The notes: generated by a model not told the origin, from the letters alone. 64,000 bases of DNA from Pseudomonas paraversuta (GCF_904063065.1 NZ_CAJFCL010000010.1:1-64000); one strand, 5' to 3'. Positions 25,026 to 34,413 are shown, counted from the stretch's first letter. Numbers and translations: made by a program.

Positions 25026-25214
25026 CAATTCAGAAAAAACTTCCTCACAGGCTCTACTTCAGGCCTCTTGCAGCTATTTTCACTTGCTGCTTGCAGCTTC
25101 CCTCGCAAGAGCGGCTCAGCTTCCTACACCATCCCCTGACTAAATGCTAGAATCCCCGCCCATCATGCGGTCATTCTTCGTTTTGGCCGAACATTCCTTC
25201 AAACAGTGCATCCC

Positions 25215-26609
25215 ATGCTGAAGAAGCTGTTCCAGTCACTCCGTTCCCCCAAGCGTCGCACGCAACAACTGCGCAGCACCCCTGAAGTGCTCAACAGCAG
25301 CCAGCACTCGCTGCAACGTGCCCAGTTCAGCCGGTACGCGGTCAATATCGTCGAACGCCTGCAGAACGCTGGTTATCAGGCCTATCTGGTCGGTGGTTGC
25401 GTACGCGACATGCTGCTCAACATCACGCCAAAAGACTTCGACGTCGCCACCAGCGCGACGCCCGAACAAGTGCGGGCCGAATTTCGCAATGCGCGAATCA
25501 TCGGTCGCCGCTTTAAATTGGTGCATATCCACTTTGGTCGCGAAATCATCGAGGTCGCCACCTTCCGTGCCAATCACCCGCAAAACGACGAAGAGGAAGA
25601 CAGCAACCAGTCCTCGCGTAATGAAAGCGGGCGCATTTTGCGCGACAACGTATACGGCACCCTTGAAGAAGACGCCCAGCGTCGTGACTTCACGATCAAT
25701 GCCCTGTACTACGACCCGGTCAGCGAACGCATTCTCGATTACGCCAACGGCGTACACGATATTCGCAATCGCTTGCTGCGCCTGATTGGCGACCCGCAAC
25801 AGCGTTACCAGGAAGACCCTGTACGCATGCTGCGAGCCGTGCGGTTTGCCGCAAAGCTCAACTTTGGTATTGAAAAGCATACCGCGGCGCCAATTCGCGA
25901 ACTGGCACCCATGCTGCGCGAGATCCCGTCGGCACGCCTGTTTGAGGAAGTGCTCAAGCTGTTCCTCTCGGGTAACGCTTGCGACACCTTCGAAATGCTG
26001 GTCGACCTTCAGCTGTTCGATCCTTTGTTCCCGGCCAGCGCCGAGGCACTGGAACATAGCCCGACTTACACCCATACCCTGATCAGCGAAGCCCTGCGCA
26101 ACACTGACCTGCGCATCAAGCAAGGCAAGCCGGTTACCCCGGCATTCCTGTTTGCAGCCCTGCTCTGGCCTGCCCTGCCGGCTCGCGTGGAGTACTTGCA
26201 GGAACGTGGCATGCCGCCTATCCCTGCCATGCAGGAAGCCGCACACGAACTGATCGCCGAGCAATGCCAGCGCATCGCCATTCCCAAGCGCTTCACGATC
26301 CCGATTCGTGAAATCTGGGACATGCAGGAGCGTCTCCCGCGCCGCAGTGGCAAACGCGCCGACATGCTGCTCGACAACCCGCGCTTCCGTGCGGGCTATG
26401 ATTTCTTGCTCTTGCGCGAAGTCGCGGGCGAAGAGACCCATGGCCTGGGCGAATGGTGGACCGAGTATCAGGACGCCAATGACAGTGGCCGTCGTGACAT
26501 GATCCGCGACCTGAGCAACGCCAAGGAAGACGGCACCGGGCCCGCCCCGCGCAAGCGCCGCCGCACCAGCGCAACCAAGCGCAAACGCAGCGGCGCCGCG
26601 GACGAGTAA
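25215..26609 (+). CDS. pcnB: Poly(A) polymerase I
   Basis: PcnB adds 3' poly(A) tails that promote RNA decay. The 464-residue protein has a class II nucleotidyltransferase head with YLVGGCVRDMLL (57-68) and the metal-binding DFDVA (74-78), a tRNA-nucleotidyltransferase-like central part (RDFTINALYYD, DPVRMLRAVRFAAKL) and a lysine/arginine-rich C-terminal tail (KRRRTSATKRKR) that binds RNA. ATG 25215 (MLKKLFQSL) is chosen by family resemblance; GTG 25206 would add three residues. folK follows after 3 bases. Confidence 0.95.
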   Translation: MLKKLFQSLRSPKRRTQQLRSTPEVLNSSQHSLQRAQFSRYAVNIVERLQNAGYQAYLVGGCVRDMLLNITPKDFDVATSATPEQVRAEFRNARIIGRRFKLVHIHFGREIIEVATFRANHPQNDEEEDSNQSSRNESGRILRDNVYGTLEEDAQRRDFTINALYYDPVSERILDYANGVHDIRNRLLRLIGDPQQRYQEDPVRMLRAVRFAAKLNFGIEKHTAAPIRELAPMLREIPSARLFEEVLKLFLSGNACDTFEMLVDLQLFDPLFPASAEALEHSPTYTHTLISEALRNTDLRIKQGKPVTPAFLFAALLWPALPARVEYLQERGMPPIPAMQEAAHELIAEQCQRIAIPKRFTIPIREIWDMQERLPRRSGKRADMLLDNPRFRAGYDFLLLREVAGEETHGLGEWWTEYQDANDSGRRDMIRDLSNAKEDGTGPAPRKRRRTSATKRKRSGAADE

Positions 26610-26612
26610 GCG

Positions 26613-27098
26613 ATGGAACGGATCTATATCGGAATGGGCAGCAATCTGGCTGACCCGGCTGAGCAATTGCGCAGCGCCATACAAGCGCTGGCGCAATTGC
26701 CTGACTCCCGGTTCGCCGGAGTCTCAGCGTTCTATCAAAGCGACTCGTTGTTACCCGGTCAGCCGCGCTACACCAATGCGGTGGCAGCTATCGACTCTGG
26801 ACTGGAACCCCTGGAGTTACTCGATGCGCTACAAGCCATAGAGATCGACCAGGGCCGCGAGCGTCACGAACGCTGGGGCCCGCGCACACTGGACCTGGAT
26901 ATCCTGCTGTTCGGCGACCGACTGATCGACACCCCCCGCCTGAAAGTCCCGCACTACCATATGCAGGCCCGTCCTTTCGTGCTCTACCCGCTGGCCGAAC
27001 TGGCACCCGCCACGCTCACCCTCGCCGATGGCCGTAGCCTCGCCCAACTATTGGCTGAGTGCCCTTTTGTCGGTCTGGAGCGCCTTCCCCATCGCTGA
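26613..27098 (+). CDS. folK: 2-amino-4-hydroxy-6-hydroxymethyldihydropteridine pyrophosphokinase
   Basis: HPPK transfers pyrophosphate from ATP to 6-hydroxymethyl-dihydropterin in folate synthesis, the step before FolP (also in this window, 49995-50846). The 161 residues start MERIYIGMGSNLADP, with the catalytic aspartates in RWGPRTLDLDILLFG (about 89-103). It lies 3 bases after pcnB and 218 bases before panB, the conserved pcnB-folK-panB order of gammaproteobacteria. Confidence 0.95.
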   Translation: MERIYIGMGSNLADPAEQLRSAIQALAQLPDSRFAGVSAFYQSDSLLPGQPRYTNAVAAIDSGLEPLELLDALQAIEIDQGRERHERWGPRTLDLDILLFGDRLIDTPRLKVPHYHMQARPFVLYPLAELAPATLTLADGRSLAQLLAECPFVGLERLPHR

Positions 27099-27316
27099 AT
27101 CGAATCAACCGGCGCGGTAACACTCCGCCAGTAACACCCGGAATTGACTTCCCGTGTGCTCGTCACGACTATAGGCATCCCGCTGCCGTCCACTGGACGG
27201 CGCAATGTGAAAAGCAGGCTTAACAAGCACCCTCCATAAAGGTGTACCTGCCTATAACGATGAATCACGCGCGTTACTCGCAGTGGTTATCACACTGCCT
27301 GACGAGGATCCTTTTC

Positions 27317-28117
27317 ATGCCAGCTATCACCCTGACCACCCTGCAAAGCCTTAAGCAAAAAGGTGAGAAAATCACCATGCTGACGTGCTATGACGCCACC
27401 TTCTCCCACGCCTGCAATCAGGCAGGTGTTGAAGTGTTACTGGTAGGCGATTCCCTGGGCATGGTTCTGCAAGGGCATGACAGCACTCTGCCAGTCACCA
27501 CGGGCGAAATGGTCTACCACGTGGCTTGCGTCAAGCGCGGTAACCAGGACGCACTGATACTCGCGGACATGCCTTTCATGGCGAACGCGACGCTCGAGCA
27601 ATCCTTGAACAACAGTGCCCTGCTGATGAAAGCAGGCGCACATATGGTCAAGGTAGAAGGCGCTTTGTGGCTCGCCGAATCGATTCGCGTGATGACCGAG
27701 CGCGGGATTCCGGTATGCGCGCACATGGGCCTGACCCCGCAGACAGTGAACGTACTGGGCGGCTACAAGGTCCAGGGCCGCAACGAAAACCAGGCGCGGC
27801 AGATGCGGGCCGATGCCATCGCCTTGGAACAGGCAGGAGCGGCCATGCTGCTGCTCGAATGCGTACCCAGTGAGCTGGCAAAAGAAATCACCCTCGCCGT
27901 AAAAATCCCGGTGATCGGCATTGGTGCAGGCAGCGACACCGACGGCCAGGTGCTGGTACTGCACGACATGCTGGGCCTGTCCCTGACCGGACGCGTCCCC
28001 AAGTTCGTAAAAAACTTCATGACCGGCCAACCCGATATCCAGTCAGCACTTGGCGCTTACGTGACTGAAGTCAAAGCCGTCAGCTTCCCTGGCACCGAGC
28101 ACGGATTCTCTGCATGA
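27317..28117 (+). CDS. panB: 3-methyl-2-oxobutanoate hydroxymethyltransferase
   Basis: PanB makes ketopantoate from 2-oxoisovalerate (a product of the IlvIHCD pathway), the first step of pantothenate and CoA synthesis. The 266-residue TIM barrel shows TMLTCYDATFS (about 20-30), VGDSLGMV (metal and substrate site), VKVEGA, and GIGAGSDTDGQVLVLHDMLGL near the C terminus. ATG 27317 has GAGGATC upstream and gives the family's usual length; upstream in-frame Mets are rejected. It overlaps panC by 4 bases (ATGA). Confidence 0.96.
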   Translation: MPAITLTTLQSLKQKGEKITMLTCYDATFSHACNQAGVEVLLVGDSLGMVLQGHDSTLPVTTGEMVYHVACVKRGNQDALILADMPFMANATLEQSLNNSALLMKAGAHMVKVEGALWLAESIRVMTERGIPVCAHMGLTPQTVNVLGGYKVQGRNENQARQMRADAIALEQAGAAMLLLECVPSELAKEITLAVKIPVIGIGAGSDTDGQVLVLHDMLGLSLTGRVPKFVKNFMTGQPDIQSALGAYVTEVKAVSFPGTEHGFSA

Positions 28118-28974
28118 ACACTGTTAAAACTGTTCGCGAATTGCGCGCGGCTGTTGCCCGCGCGCGCCGCGAAGGCAAGCAAATCGGCCTGGTTCCAACC
28201 ATGGGCAACCTGCACAGCGGCCACGCTGCGTTAGTCACCACCGCCGCTCAACAGGCGGACTTTGTAGTGGCGAGCATTTTCGTCAACCCGCTGCAATTCG
28301 GTGCCAACGAAGACCTGGATACTTACCCGCGCACCCTGGCCGCCGATCAGGAAAAACTCCTGCAGGCGGGCTGCCATTTGCTGTTTGCCCCAACCGTTGA
28401 AGAAATGTACCCCCATGGCATGACCGGGCTGACCCGTGTTACCGCGGCACAGCTGAGCAATGAACTGTGTGGCAGCCGCCGCCCGGGGCATTTCGACGGT
28501 GTGACCACAGTGGTCAGCAAGCTGTTCAACATGGTACAGCCCGACCTGGCTATCTTCGGGCAGAAGGACTACCAGCAGCTGGCGGTTATTCGGGCCATGG
28601 TCCATGACCTGAACATGCCGCTCCAGATCATTGGCGAGCCCACCGTACGGGCCGACGACGGCCTGGCCCTGTCTTCGCGCAACGGATACCTGAGCCCGGA
28701 GCAGCGTGCCATAGCGCCTGAGTTGTATCGCCACCTCAAAGCAATGAGCAAAGCCATCAACGCAGGCGAACGCGACTTTGCAAAGCTGACCGCCCTGCAT
28801 CGGGAACAAATCGAAGCTGCTGGCTTTCGCATGGACTACCTGGAAGTGCGCCATGGACAAACCTTGCTCCCGGCTCTGGCGACTGACCGCGACCTGGTGA
28901 TTTTGGTGGCCGCGTTCCTGGGCACCACGCGCCTGATCGACAACGTGCATCTCAATCTCGACAGCGGGCTTTAA
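28114..28974 (+). CDS. panC: Pantothenate synthetase
   Basis: PanC joins pantoate and beta-alanine with ATP. The 286-residue protein carries the HIGH-type motif PTMGNLHSGHAALV (27-40), FVNPLQFGANEDLDTYPRT and the KMSKS-like SSRNGYLS (about 184-191). It is translationally coupled to panB. The expected panD (aspartate decarboxylase, beta-alanine supply) does not follow, although the cluster in P. aeruginosa reads panB-panC-panD-pgi. Confidence 0.96.
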   Translation: MNTVKTVRELRAAVARARREGKQIGLVPTMGNLHSGHAALVTTAAQQADFVVASIFVNPLQFGANEDLDTYPRTLAADQEKLLQAGCHLLFAPTVEEMYPHGMTGLTRVTAAQLSNELCGSRRPGHFDGVTTVVSKLFNMVQPDLAIFGQKDYQQLAVIRAMVHDLNMPLQIIGEPTVRADDGLALSSRNGYLSPEQRAIAPELYRHLKAMSKAINAGERDFAKLTALHREQIEAAGFRMDYLEVRHGQTLLPALATDRDLVILVAAFLGTTRLIDNVHLNLDSGL

Positions 28975-29074
28975 CGGCACCGATTGTGTGGCCACCACAC
29001 CACCACTGAAACGTTTCATCTTGTATAACAGAGCGGTGACAAAAGTTACGGCCTGTTGTCAGACAAAACCGAGA

Positions 29075-29115
29075 CAGAAGCGGGCGCTAGGTTTACTGTT
29101 ATCGCCCGACTTCTG
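29075..29115 (+). other. Hairpin in the panC-pgi spacer (pgi leader)
   Basis: A 12-base-pair stem (CAGAAGCGGGCG with CGCCCGACTTCTG, one bulged base) and a 16-base loop, about 100 bases before pgi. No T run follows, so it is not an obvious terminator. It may be a 5' leader structure of pgi or an operator-like inverted repeat. The rest of the 243-base spacer has a short GTGTGG/CCACAC hairpin just after panC. Confidence 0.4.
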
Positions 29116-29217
29116 ACATAGATGCAGAAACAGACTGACCGAGCACCTCGACATTAACGAAGGTCTCGGTGTTCTCAGTGTCCAAAAGGCAGTTCAAGCA
29201 AAAGGATATTCGCAGCG

Positions 29218-30882
29218 ATGGCGTACTACCGCACTCCTCAAGACGTTACCGCTCTGCCTGCCTGGCAAGCGTTGAAACTTCACCGTGCCGACATGCAAAA
29301 TTTCAGCATGCGCGATGCATTCAATAGCAACCCGAAGCGCTTCGAGGATTTCACCCTCAGCAGCTGCGGTTTGTTTCTGGACTACTCGAAAAACCTGATC
29401 ACCGATGAAACCCGCGACTTGCTGGTTAACCTGGCCAATGAGGTTGATCTCAAAGGCGCGATCAAGTCGTTGTTTGAAGGCGAAATCGTCAACGCCTCCG
29501 AAAACCGGCCTGCCCTGCATACCGCGTTGCGCCGCCCAGTGGCCGACAAACTGTCGGTAAGTGGCGTAAACATCATGCCCCAGGTGCATAAAGTTCTGAA
29601 TCAAATGACCGAACTGGTCGGCCGGATTCACGATGGCCTATGGCGCGGTTACACCGAAAAGCCGATCACTGATGTGGTGAACATCGGTATCGGAGGCTCG
29701 TTCCTCGGCCCGGAACTGGTGTCCGAAGCGCTGCTGTCCTACGCCCAAAAAGGCGTACGCTGCCATTATCTGGCGAATATCGACGGCAGCGAGTTCCATG
29801 AACTGACTGCAAAGCTGCGTGCAGAAACCACCCTGTTCATCGTTTCGTCGAAATCCTTCAACACTCTCGAAACCCTGAAGAATGCCCAGGCCGCCCGTGC
29901 CTGGTACCTGGCGCAAGGTGGTTCGGAAGCCGAGCTGCACCGTCACTTTATCGCGGTGTCGAGCAACAATGCGGCAGCGGTAGCATTTGGTATTCGTGAA
30001 GAAAACATCTTCCCGATGTGGGACTGGGTTGGCGGTCGTTACTCGCTGTGGTCGGCCATTGGTTTGCCGATTGCCCTGGCCATCGGCATGTCCAACTTCA
30101 AAGAGCTGCTGTCCGGCGCCTACAGCATGGACCAACACTTCCAGAACGCACCGTTCGAGCAAAACATGCCCGTGCTGATGGCGGCGCTGGGTGTCTGGTA
30201 TGGCAATTTCTGGGGAGCGCAAAGCCACGCCATCCTTCCCTATGACCATTACCTGCGAAACATCACCAAGCATTTGCAGCAACTGGATATGGAATCCAAC
30301 GGCAAGAGCGTGCGCCAGGACGGCACTCCCGTGTCGACCGACACCGGCCCGGTAATCTGGGGCGGCGTTGGCTGTAATGGCCAGCACGCCTACCACCAGT
30401 TGCTCCATCAGGGCACCTTGTTGATTCCGGCGGACTTTATCGTACCGATCGTCAGCTTCAATCCGGTTTCCGATCACCATCAGTGGCTGTACGCAAACTG
30501 TCTGTCGCAAAGCCAGGCGCTGATGCTGGGTAAAACCCGCGAAGAAGCCGAAGCGGAGTTGCGCGACAAGGGCCTGTCCGAAGAAGAGGTGCAAAAACTC
30601 GCACCGCACAAGGTGATCCCGGGCAATCGTCCGAGCAACACCATTGTGGTTGAGCGCATCAGCCCTCGTCGTCTGGGCGCACTGGTTGCGCTGTACGAGC
30701 ACAAAGTCTTCGTGCAGAGCGTGATCTGGGGCATCAACGCCTTCGACCAGTGGGGCGTGGAGCTGGGCAAAGAGCTCGGCAAAGGCGTCTACAACCGCCT
30801 GACCGGCAGCCTTGAAGAGCCTGCTGACGATGCATCGACCCAAGGTCTGATCAACTACTTCCGCGGTCGTCACCGCGGTTGA
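29218..30882 (+). CDS. pgi: Glucose-6-phosphate isomerase
   Basis: Pgi interconverts glucose-6-phosphate and fructose-6-phosphate. In Pseudomonas, which lacks 6-phosphofructokinase, it serves gluconeogenesis and recycling into the Entner-Doudoroff pathway. The 554 residues contain both isomerase signatures: VISSKSFNTLETLKN-type sugar-phosphate binding (about 210-225) and the C-terminal GINAFDQWGVELGKELG. The catalytic glutamate region is DMESNGKSV, and the histidine is in HAYHQLLHQGT. Start ATG 29218. Confidence 0.97.
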   Translation: MAYYRTPQDVTALPAWQALKLHRADMQNFSMRDAFNSNPKRFEDFTLSSCGLFLDYSKNLITDETRDLLVNLANEVDLKGAIKSLFEGEIVNASENRPALHTALRRPVADKLSVSGVNIMPQVHKVLNQMTELVGRIHDGLWRGYTEKPITDVVNIGIGGSFLGPELVSEALLSYAQKGVRCHYLANIDGSEFHELTAKLRAETTLFIVSSKSFNTLETLKNAQAARAWYLAQGGSEAELHRHFIAVSSNNAAAVAFGIREENIFPMWDWVGGRYSLWSAIGLPIALAIGMSNFKELLSGAYSMDQHFQNAPFEQNMPVLMAALGVWYGNFWGAQSHAILPYDHYLRNITKHLQQLDMESNGKSVRQDGTPVSTDTGPVIWGGVGCNGQHAYHQLLHQGTLLIPADFIVPIVSFNPVSDHHQWLYANCLSQSQALMLGKTREEAEAELRDKGLSEEEVQKLAPHKVIPGNRPSNTIVVERISPRRLGALVALYEHKVFVQSVIWGINAFDQWGVELGKELGKGVYNRLTGSLEEPADDASTQGLINYFRGRHRG

Positions 30883-30970
30883 TTGATAGCCAGTCTCCCC
30901 GACTGGCCAGGGGCTGTTGACACATAGCTATCACGGCGACGTCAACGGCCCCTGGCACCCTCGAGGTATC

Positions 30971-31840
30971 ATGGAATTTATCCGCCGCCCTATCGAACGC
31001 CAAATCATGAGCCTGACCGGGCTTTCACTTGGCCAGCTCGACCTCGAAACACCCCCGGGCGACCCCGGCCTGTTTGGCCCCGCTTCCATCAGTTGGCAAG
31101 TACATGGTGACTTCACCAGCATGCTGATTGGCGGTATCAGTGCCCTGATGCTTCAAGCCTTGCACCCGCTGGCATTGGCCGGGGTGTGGGACCACTCCAA
31201 TTTTCGCCAGGACATGCTGGGACGGCTGCGGCGCACCGGGCAGTTTATTTCTGGCACCACGTTTGGCTCCACCAGGGACGCCAACTGGCTGATCGAAAAA
31301 GTACGCACCATTCACCTGCAAGTCACAGGCACCGGGCTCGATGGCCGGCCATATGCCGCCAGTGATCCGCAGTTACTGACCTGGGTGCATGTGGCCGAAG
31401 TCAGCAACTTCCTTGCGGCCCATATCCGTTACCGCAATCCGCATTTATCCGGCGCGGATCAAGACCAGTACTACGACGAAATTGCCCTGGTTGCCGAGCG
31501 CCTGGGGGCGACCAACGTCCCGCGCTCCCGCCAGCAAATTGCCGACTATCTGGAGCGCGTGCGGCCACAGTTGCTGTGCGATGAACGCAGTCACGAGGTG
31601 ATGCGCCTGCTGCTCAACGCGCCAGCCCCCAGCCTGCTTGCAAAACCCTTTGGTGCACTGATGATGCAAGCAGGGATTGATTTGCTCCCGGACTGGGCCA
31701 GTGATCAACTGGGCCTGCAGCAACAGCCCCTGACGCGAAAGCTGGTACGGGCAGGGGTTAGCAGTACTGCGCCGATTCTGCGCTGGGCCGTGCGTAATGG
31801 CTCGGTCCAGCGGGCGCGACGGCGTATGGGCCTAGGTTGA
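30971..31840 (+). CDS. MpaB-like (DUF2236) oxygenase-family protein
   Basis: A 289-residue protein of the DUF2236 family, which includes the fungal MpaB oxygenase and the bacterial latex-clearing protein Lcp; these bind heme b through a conserved histidine. Diagnostic segments are LIGGISALMLQALHPLALAGV (about 45-65, with a His) and FGSTRDANWLIEKVRTIH. There is no signal peptide. The substrate is unknown. ATG 30971 follows GAGG at four bases; an ATG 18 codons earlier is possible. It lies between pgi and a REP pair, with no functional partner evident. Confidence 0.75.
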   Translation: MEFIRRPIERQIMSLTGLSLGQLDLETPPGDPGLFGPASISWQVHGDFTSMLIGGISALMLQALHPLALAGVWDHSNFRQDMLGRLRRTGQFISGTTFGSTRDANWLIEKVRTIHLQVTGTGLDGRPYAASDPQLLTWVHVAEVSNFLAAHIRYRNPHLSGADQDQYYDEIALVAERLGATNVPRSRQQIADYLERVRPQLLCDERSHEVMRLLLNAPAPSLLAKPFGALMMQAGIDLLPDWASDQLGLQQQPLTRKLVRAGVSSTAPILRWAVRNGSVQRARRRMGLG

Positions 31841-31860
31841 ATACCATGCAGATCCTGTCT

Positions 31861-31918
31861 GCTGGCAAACCAGCTCCCACTGGCTGGCTACCGATCTTGT
31901 GGGAGCTGGCTTGCCAGC
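31861..31918. repeat. REP palindrome pair
   Basis: Two 20-base REP units face each other (31861-31880 and 31899-31918) and differ at one position: GTGGGAGCTGGCTTGCCAGC and its inverted partner. This is the typical fluorescens/putida REP pair (BIME-like), between the MpaB-like gene and the thiolase gene. Confidence 0.88.
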
Positions 31919-31977
31919 GATAACTAAACCCGCCTGTCTCCAGGCCTGACATTCCAATAATAATGAGGACTCCCGCA

Positions 31978-33159
31978 ATGCAAGACGTCGTAATCGTTGC
32001 CGCTACCCGCACTGCCGTCGGCAGCTTCCAGGGCTCGCTGGCCCACGTACCCGCTGTTGATCTGGGCGCCGCAGTGATTCGTCGGCTGCTGGAAAAAACC
32101 GGCCTCGACGGCGCCCAGGTCGACGAAGTGATCATGGGCCAGGTACTGACCGCCGGTGCCGGACAAAACCCCGCACGTCAGGCCGCGATCAAGGCCGGAC
32201 TGCCGTTCGCCGTACCTGCAATGACCCTCAACAAGGTCTGCGGCTCGGGCCTCAAAGCTTTGCATCTGGCGGCGCAGGCCATTCGTTGCGGCGATGCCGA
32301 GGTGATCATTGCCGGCGGCCAGGAGAACATGAGCCTGTCCAACTACATCATGCCCGGCGCACGTACCGGTCTGCGCATGGGCCACAGCCAGATCATCGAC
32401 ACCATGATCAGTGACGGCCTGTGGGATGCGTTCAACGATTACCACATGGGCATCACGGCCGAGAACCTTGTGGATAAGTACTGCATCAGCCGTGAAGAGC
32501 AGGATGGGTTTGCCGCCCGCTCTCAGCAGAAAGCCATAGAGGCCATCGAAACCGGGCGTTTTGTGGATGAAATCACGCCGATTCTGATCCCACAGCGCAA
32601 GGGTGATCCGATTGCCTTCGCCACCGATGAACAGCCACGCGCCGGCACCACCGCCGAGTCGCTGGCCAAGCTCAAGCCGGCCTTCAAAAAAGACGGCTCG
32701 GTCACCGCGGGCAACGCCTCCTCCCTCAATGACGGCGCTGCAGCAGTGTTGCTGATGAGCGCAACCAAAGCCAAAGCCCTGGGTTTGCCTGTGCTGGCCA
32801 AAATCGCCGCCTACGCCAACGCGGGTGTTGACCCGGCAATCATGGGCATCGGCCCGGTGAGCGCCACTCAACGTTGCCTGAGCAAAGCCGGCTGGAGTCT
32901 TGAGCAGCTGGACCTGATCGAGGCCAACGAAGCATTCGCGGCACAGGCACTGTCAGTCGGCAAAGAGCTGAACTGGGATGCAGACAAGGTCAACGTTAAC
33001 GGTGGCGCAATTGCCATTGGCCACCCGATTGGCGCGTCAGGCTGCCGCATTCTGGTCACCCTGCTCCACGAAATGCTCAAGCGTGACGCTAAAAAAGGGC
33101 TCGCCACGCTGTGCATCGGTGGCGGCCAGGGTGTAGCCCTGGCAATCGAACGCGAATAA
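31978..33159 (+). CDS. Acetyl-CoA C-acetyltransferase (biosynthetic-type thiolase)
   Basis: A 393-residue thiolase that condenses two acetyl-CoA, or cleaves acetoacetyl-CoA. The acylated Cys88 is in NKVCGSGLKALH; the catalytic His is in AIGHPIGASG (about 349) and the second Cys in TLCIGGGQG (about 379). Closest in style to AtoB/PhaA enzymes. No coA-transferase, phaB or beta-oxidation partner is adjacent, so its pathway (ketone-body use, mevalonate-independent butyrate metabolism, or amino-acid breakdown) is open. ATG 31978 follows TGAGGA. Confidence 0.93.
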   Translation: MQDVVIVAATRTAVGSFQGSLAHVPAVDLGAAVIRRLLEKTGLDGAQVDEVIMGQVLTAGAGQNPARQAAIKAGLPFAVPAMTLNKVCGSGLKALHLAAQAIRCGDAEVIIAGGQENMSLSNYIMPGARTGLRMGHSQIIDTMISDGLWDAFNDYHMGITAENLVDKYCISREEQDGFAARSQQKAIEAIETGRFVDEITPILIPQRKGDPIAFATDEQPRAGTTAESLAKLKPAFKKDGSVTAGNASSLNDGAAAVLLMSATKAKALGLPVLAKIAAYANAGVDPAIMGIGPVSATQRCLSKAGWSLEQLDLIEANEAFAAQALSVGKELNWDADKVNVNGGAIAIGHPIGASGCRILVTLLHEMLKRDAKKGLATLCIGGGQGVALAIERE

Positions 33160-33191
33160 CCAACAGCCTGAATGGGCTCGCGGTGAGCGTT

Positions 33192-33218
33192 GCCAAGGGT
33201 TGCGGTGCAACCCTTGGC
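33192..33218. repeat. Perfect 12-bp inverted repeat after the thiolase gene
   Basis: GCCAAGGGTTGC and its exact complement around a 3-base loop, 32 bases after the thiolase stop, with a short GCTGCC/GGCAGC hairpin next to it. There is no T run. It resembles a dispersed extragenic palindrome and could protect the 3' end. Confidence 0.6.
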
Positions 33219-33292
33219 TGCCTGCGGCAGCGACTACAAATGCCCGTTCTGTTAAACTGCCGCGCCTTATCTATCCCCCCAAGGCGCTTCGC

Positions 33293-34306
33293 ATGTCTTC
33301 CTTGAATCAGGCGCTGCGCGCCGCCCTCGATAACCGTCAGAACTTATTGGCCGAGCTGCATGCTCAGGGCACTGATTGCTATCGCCTGTTCCACGGCAGT
33401 CAGGAAGGCGCCGGCGGCTTGACTATTGACCGCTACGGCCCGCAGCTGTTGGTGCAAAGCTTCCACCAGAGTCTTGAGCGCGATGATTTGCTGCAACTGC
33501 ACGGGGCAATCAACCAGCACCTGGGGCTGGAGTTGCTGCTGGTTTACAACGACCGTTCCCGGGGCAACTCGCGCATCGATCGCGAAGATACCCTGTACCG
33601 CGCCGAAGACGCCGCCCTTGCAGATCTGGTGGGCCATGAATGGGGCCTGAACTACCGCGTGCGTGGCCGCCATGCCGGCCAGGACCCGCTGCTGTTTCTC
33701 GACCTGCGCAATGCCCGCGGCTGGGTCAAACAACATAGCGCCGGCAAAAGCGTGCTCAACCTGTTCGCCTACACCTGTGGCGTGGGTCTGAGCGCCGCAG
33801 CCGGCGGTGCCAGTGAAGTCTGCAATCTGGATTTTGCCGAAGGCAACCTGGCGGTGGGTCGTGAAAATGGCCTGCTGAACCCTGAACTGAAAAAGATGAA
33901 GTTCGTCCAGTCCGACTACTTTGCCGCCATCCGCCAACTGGCCGGGTTGCCGATCATTCAGCGCCGTCACAAGCTGCCGTCCTACCCGCGTCTGGATCAG
34001 CGGGAATACGACCTGGTGCTACTGGACCCACCAGCCTGGGCCAAGAGCGCTTTCGGTACAGTCGATCTGTTGCGTGACTACCAGAGCCTGCTAAAACCCG
34101 CCGTACTGGCCACTGCGCCAGATGGCGTGCTGATCTGCTGCAACAATCTGGCAAAAGTCAGCATGGACGACTGGCGCGAGCAGGTATTGCGCTGTGCCGA
34201 AAAAGCCGGCCGCCCGGTACGCGACTGGCAAGTACTGAGCCCGGCCAGCGACTTCCCGTCACTGGACCAGCAGCCGCCGCTCAAAACCCTGATTTTGCAG
34301 TTTTAA
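33293..34306 (+). CDS. Class I SAM-dependent rRNA methyltransferase (RlmI/RlmK-like)
   Basis: A 337-residue Rossmann methyltransferase of the RlmI/YccW group, whose members methylate 23S rRNA. SAM binding is in VLNLFAYTCGVGLSAAAGG (about 155-173), and the catalytic loop is LVLLDPPAWAKS. No PUA domain precedes the catalytic part, unlike E. coli RlmI, and the cysteine normally needed for m5C is not obvious in the DPP loop, so the exact target is uncertain. I chose ATG 33293 (MSSLNQALRAAL); the upstream in-frame extension is not family-like. Confidence 0.78.
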   Translation: MSSLNQALRAALDNRQNLLAELHAQGTDCYRLFHGSQEGAGGLTIDRYGPQLLVQSFHQSLERDDLLQLHGAINQHLGLELLLVYNDRSRGNSRIDREDTLYRAEDAALADLVGHEWGLNYRVRGRHAGQDPLLFLDLRNARGWVKQHSAGKSVLNLFAYTCGVGLSAAAGGASEVCNLDFAEGNLAVGRENGLLNPELKKMKFVQSDYFAAIRQLAGLPIIQRRHKLPSYPRLDQREYDLVLLDPPAWAKSAFGTVDLLRDYQSLLKPAVLATAPDGVLICCNNLAKVSMDDWREQVLRCAEKAGRPVRDWQVLSPASDFPSLDQQPPLKTLILQF

Positions 34307-34413
34307 CCAGAACCCAAAAAGCCAGACCCCGCTTAAAATATGGTGCTTGTCTCGGAACCAGAAACGCGTGCCATACTCCAAGGCACCTTGGCCACCAATA
34401 GACGAAGCCCCAC

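Noticed and set aside
25030..25140. Cluster of short GCTTGCAGC-like repeats before pcnB
   Set aside because: Spacing and unit are irregular, so I do not call a repeat array or CRISPR.
24513..25143. Small open frames inside crcZ
   Set aside because: CrcZ is a recognised non-coding RNA; the frames are rich in Lys/Asn because of the A-rich motifs and have no good start signals.
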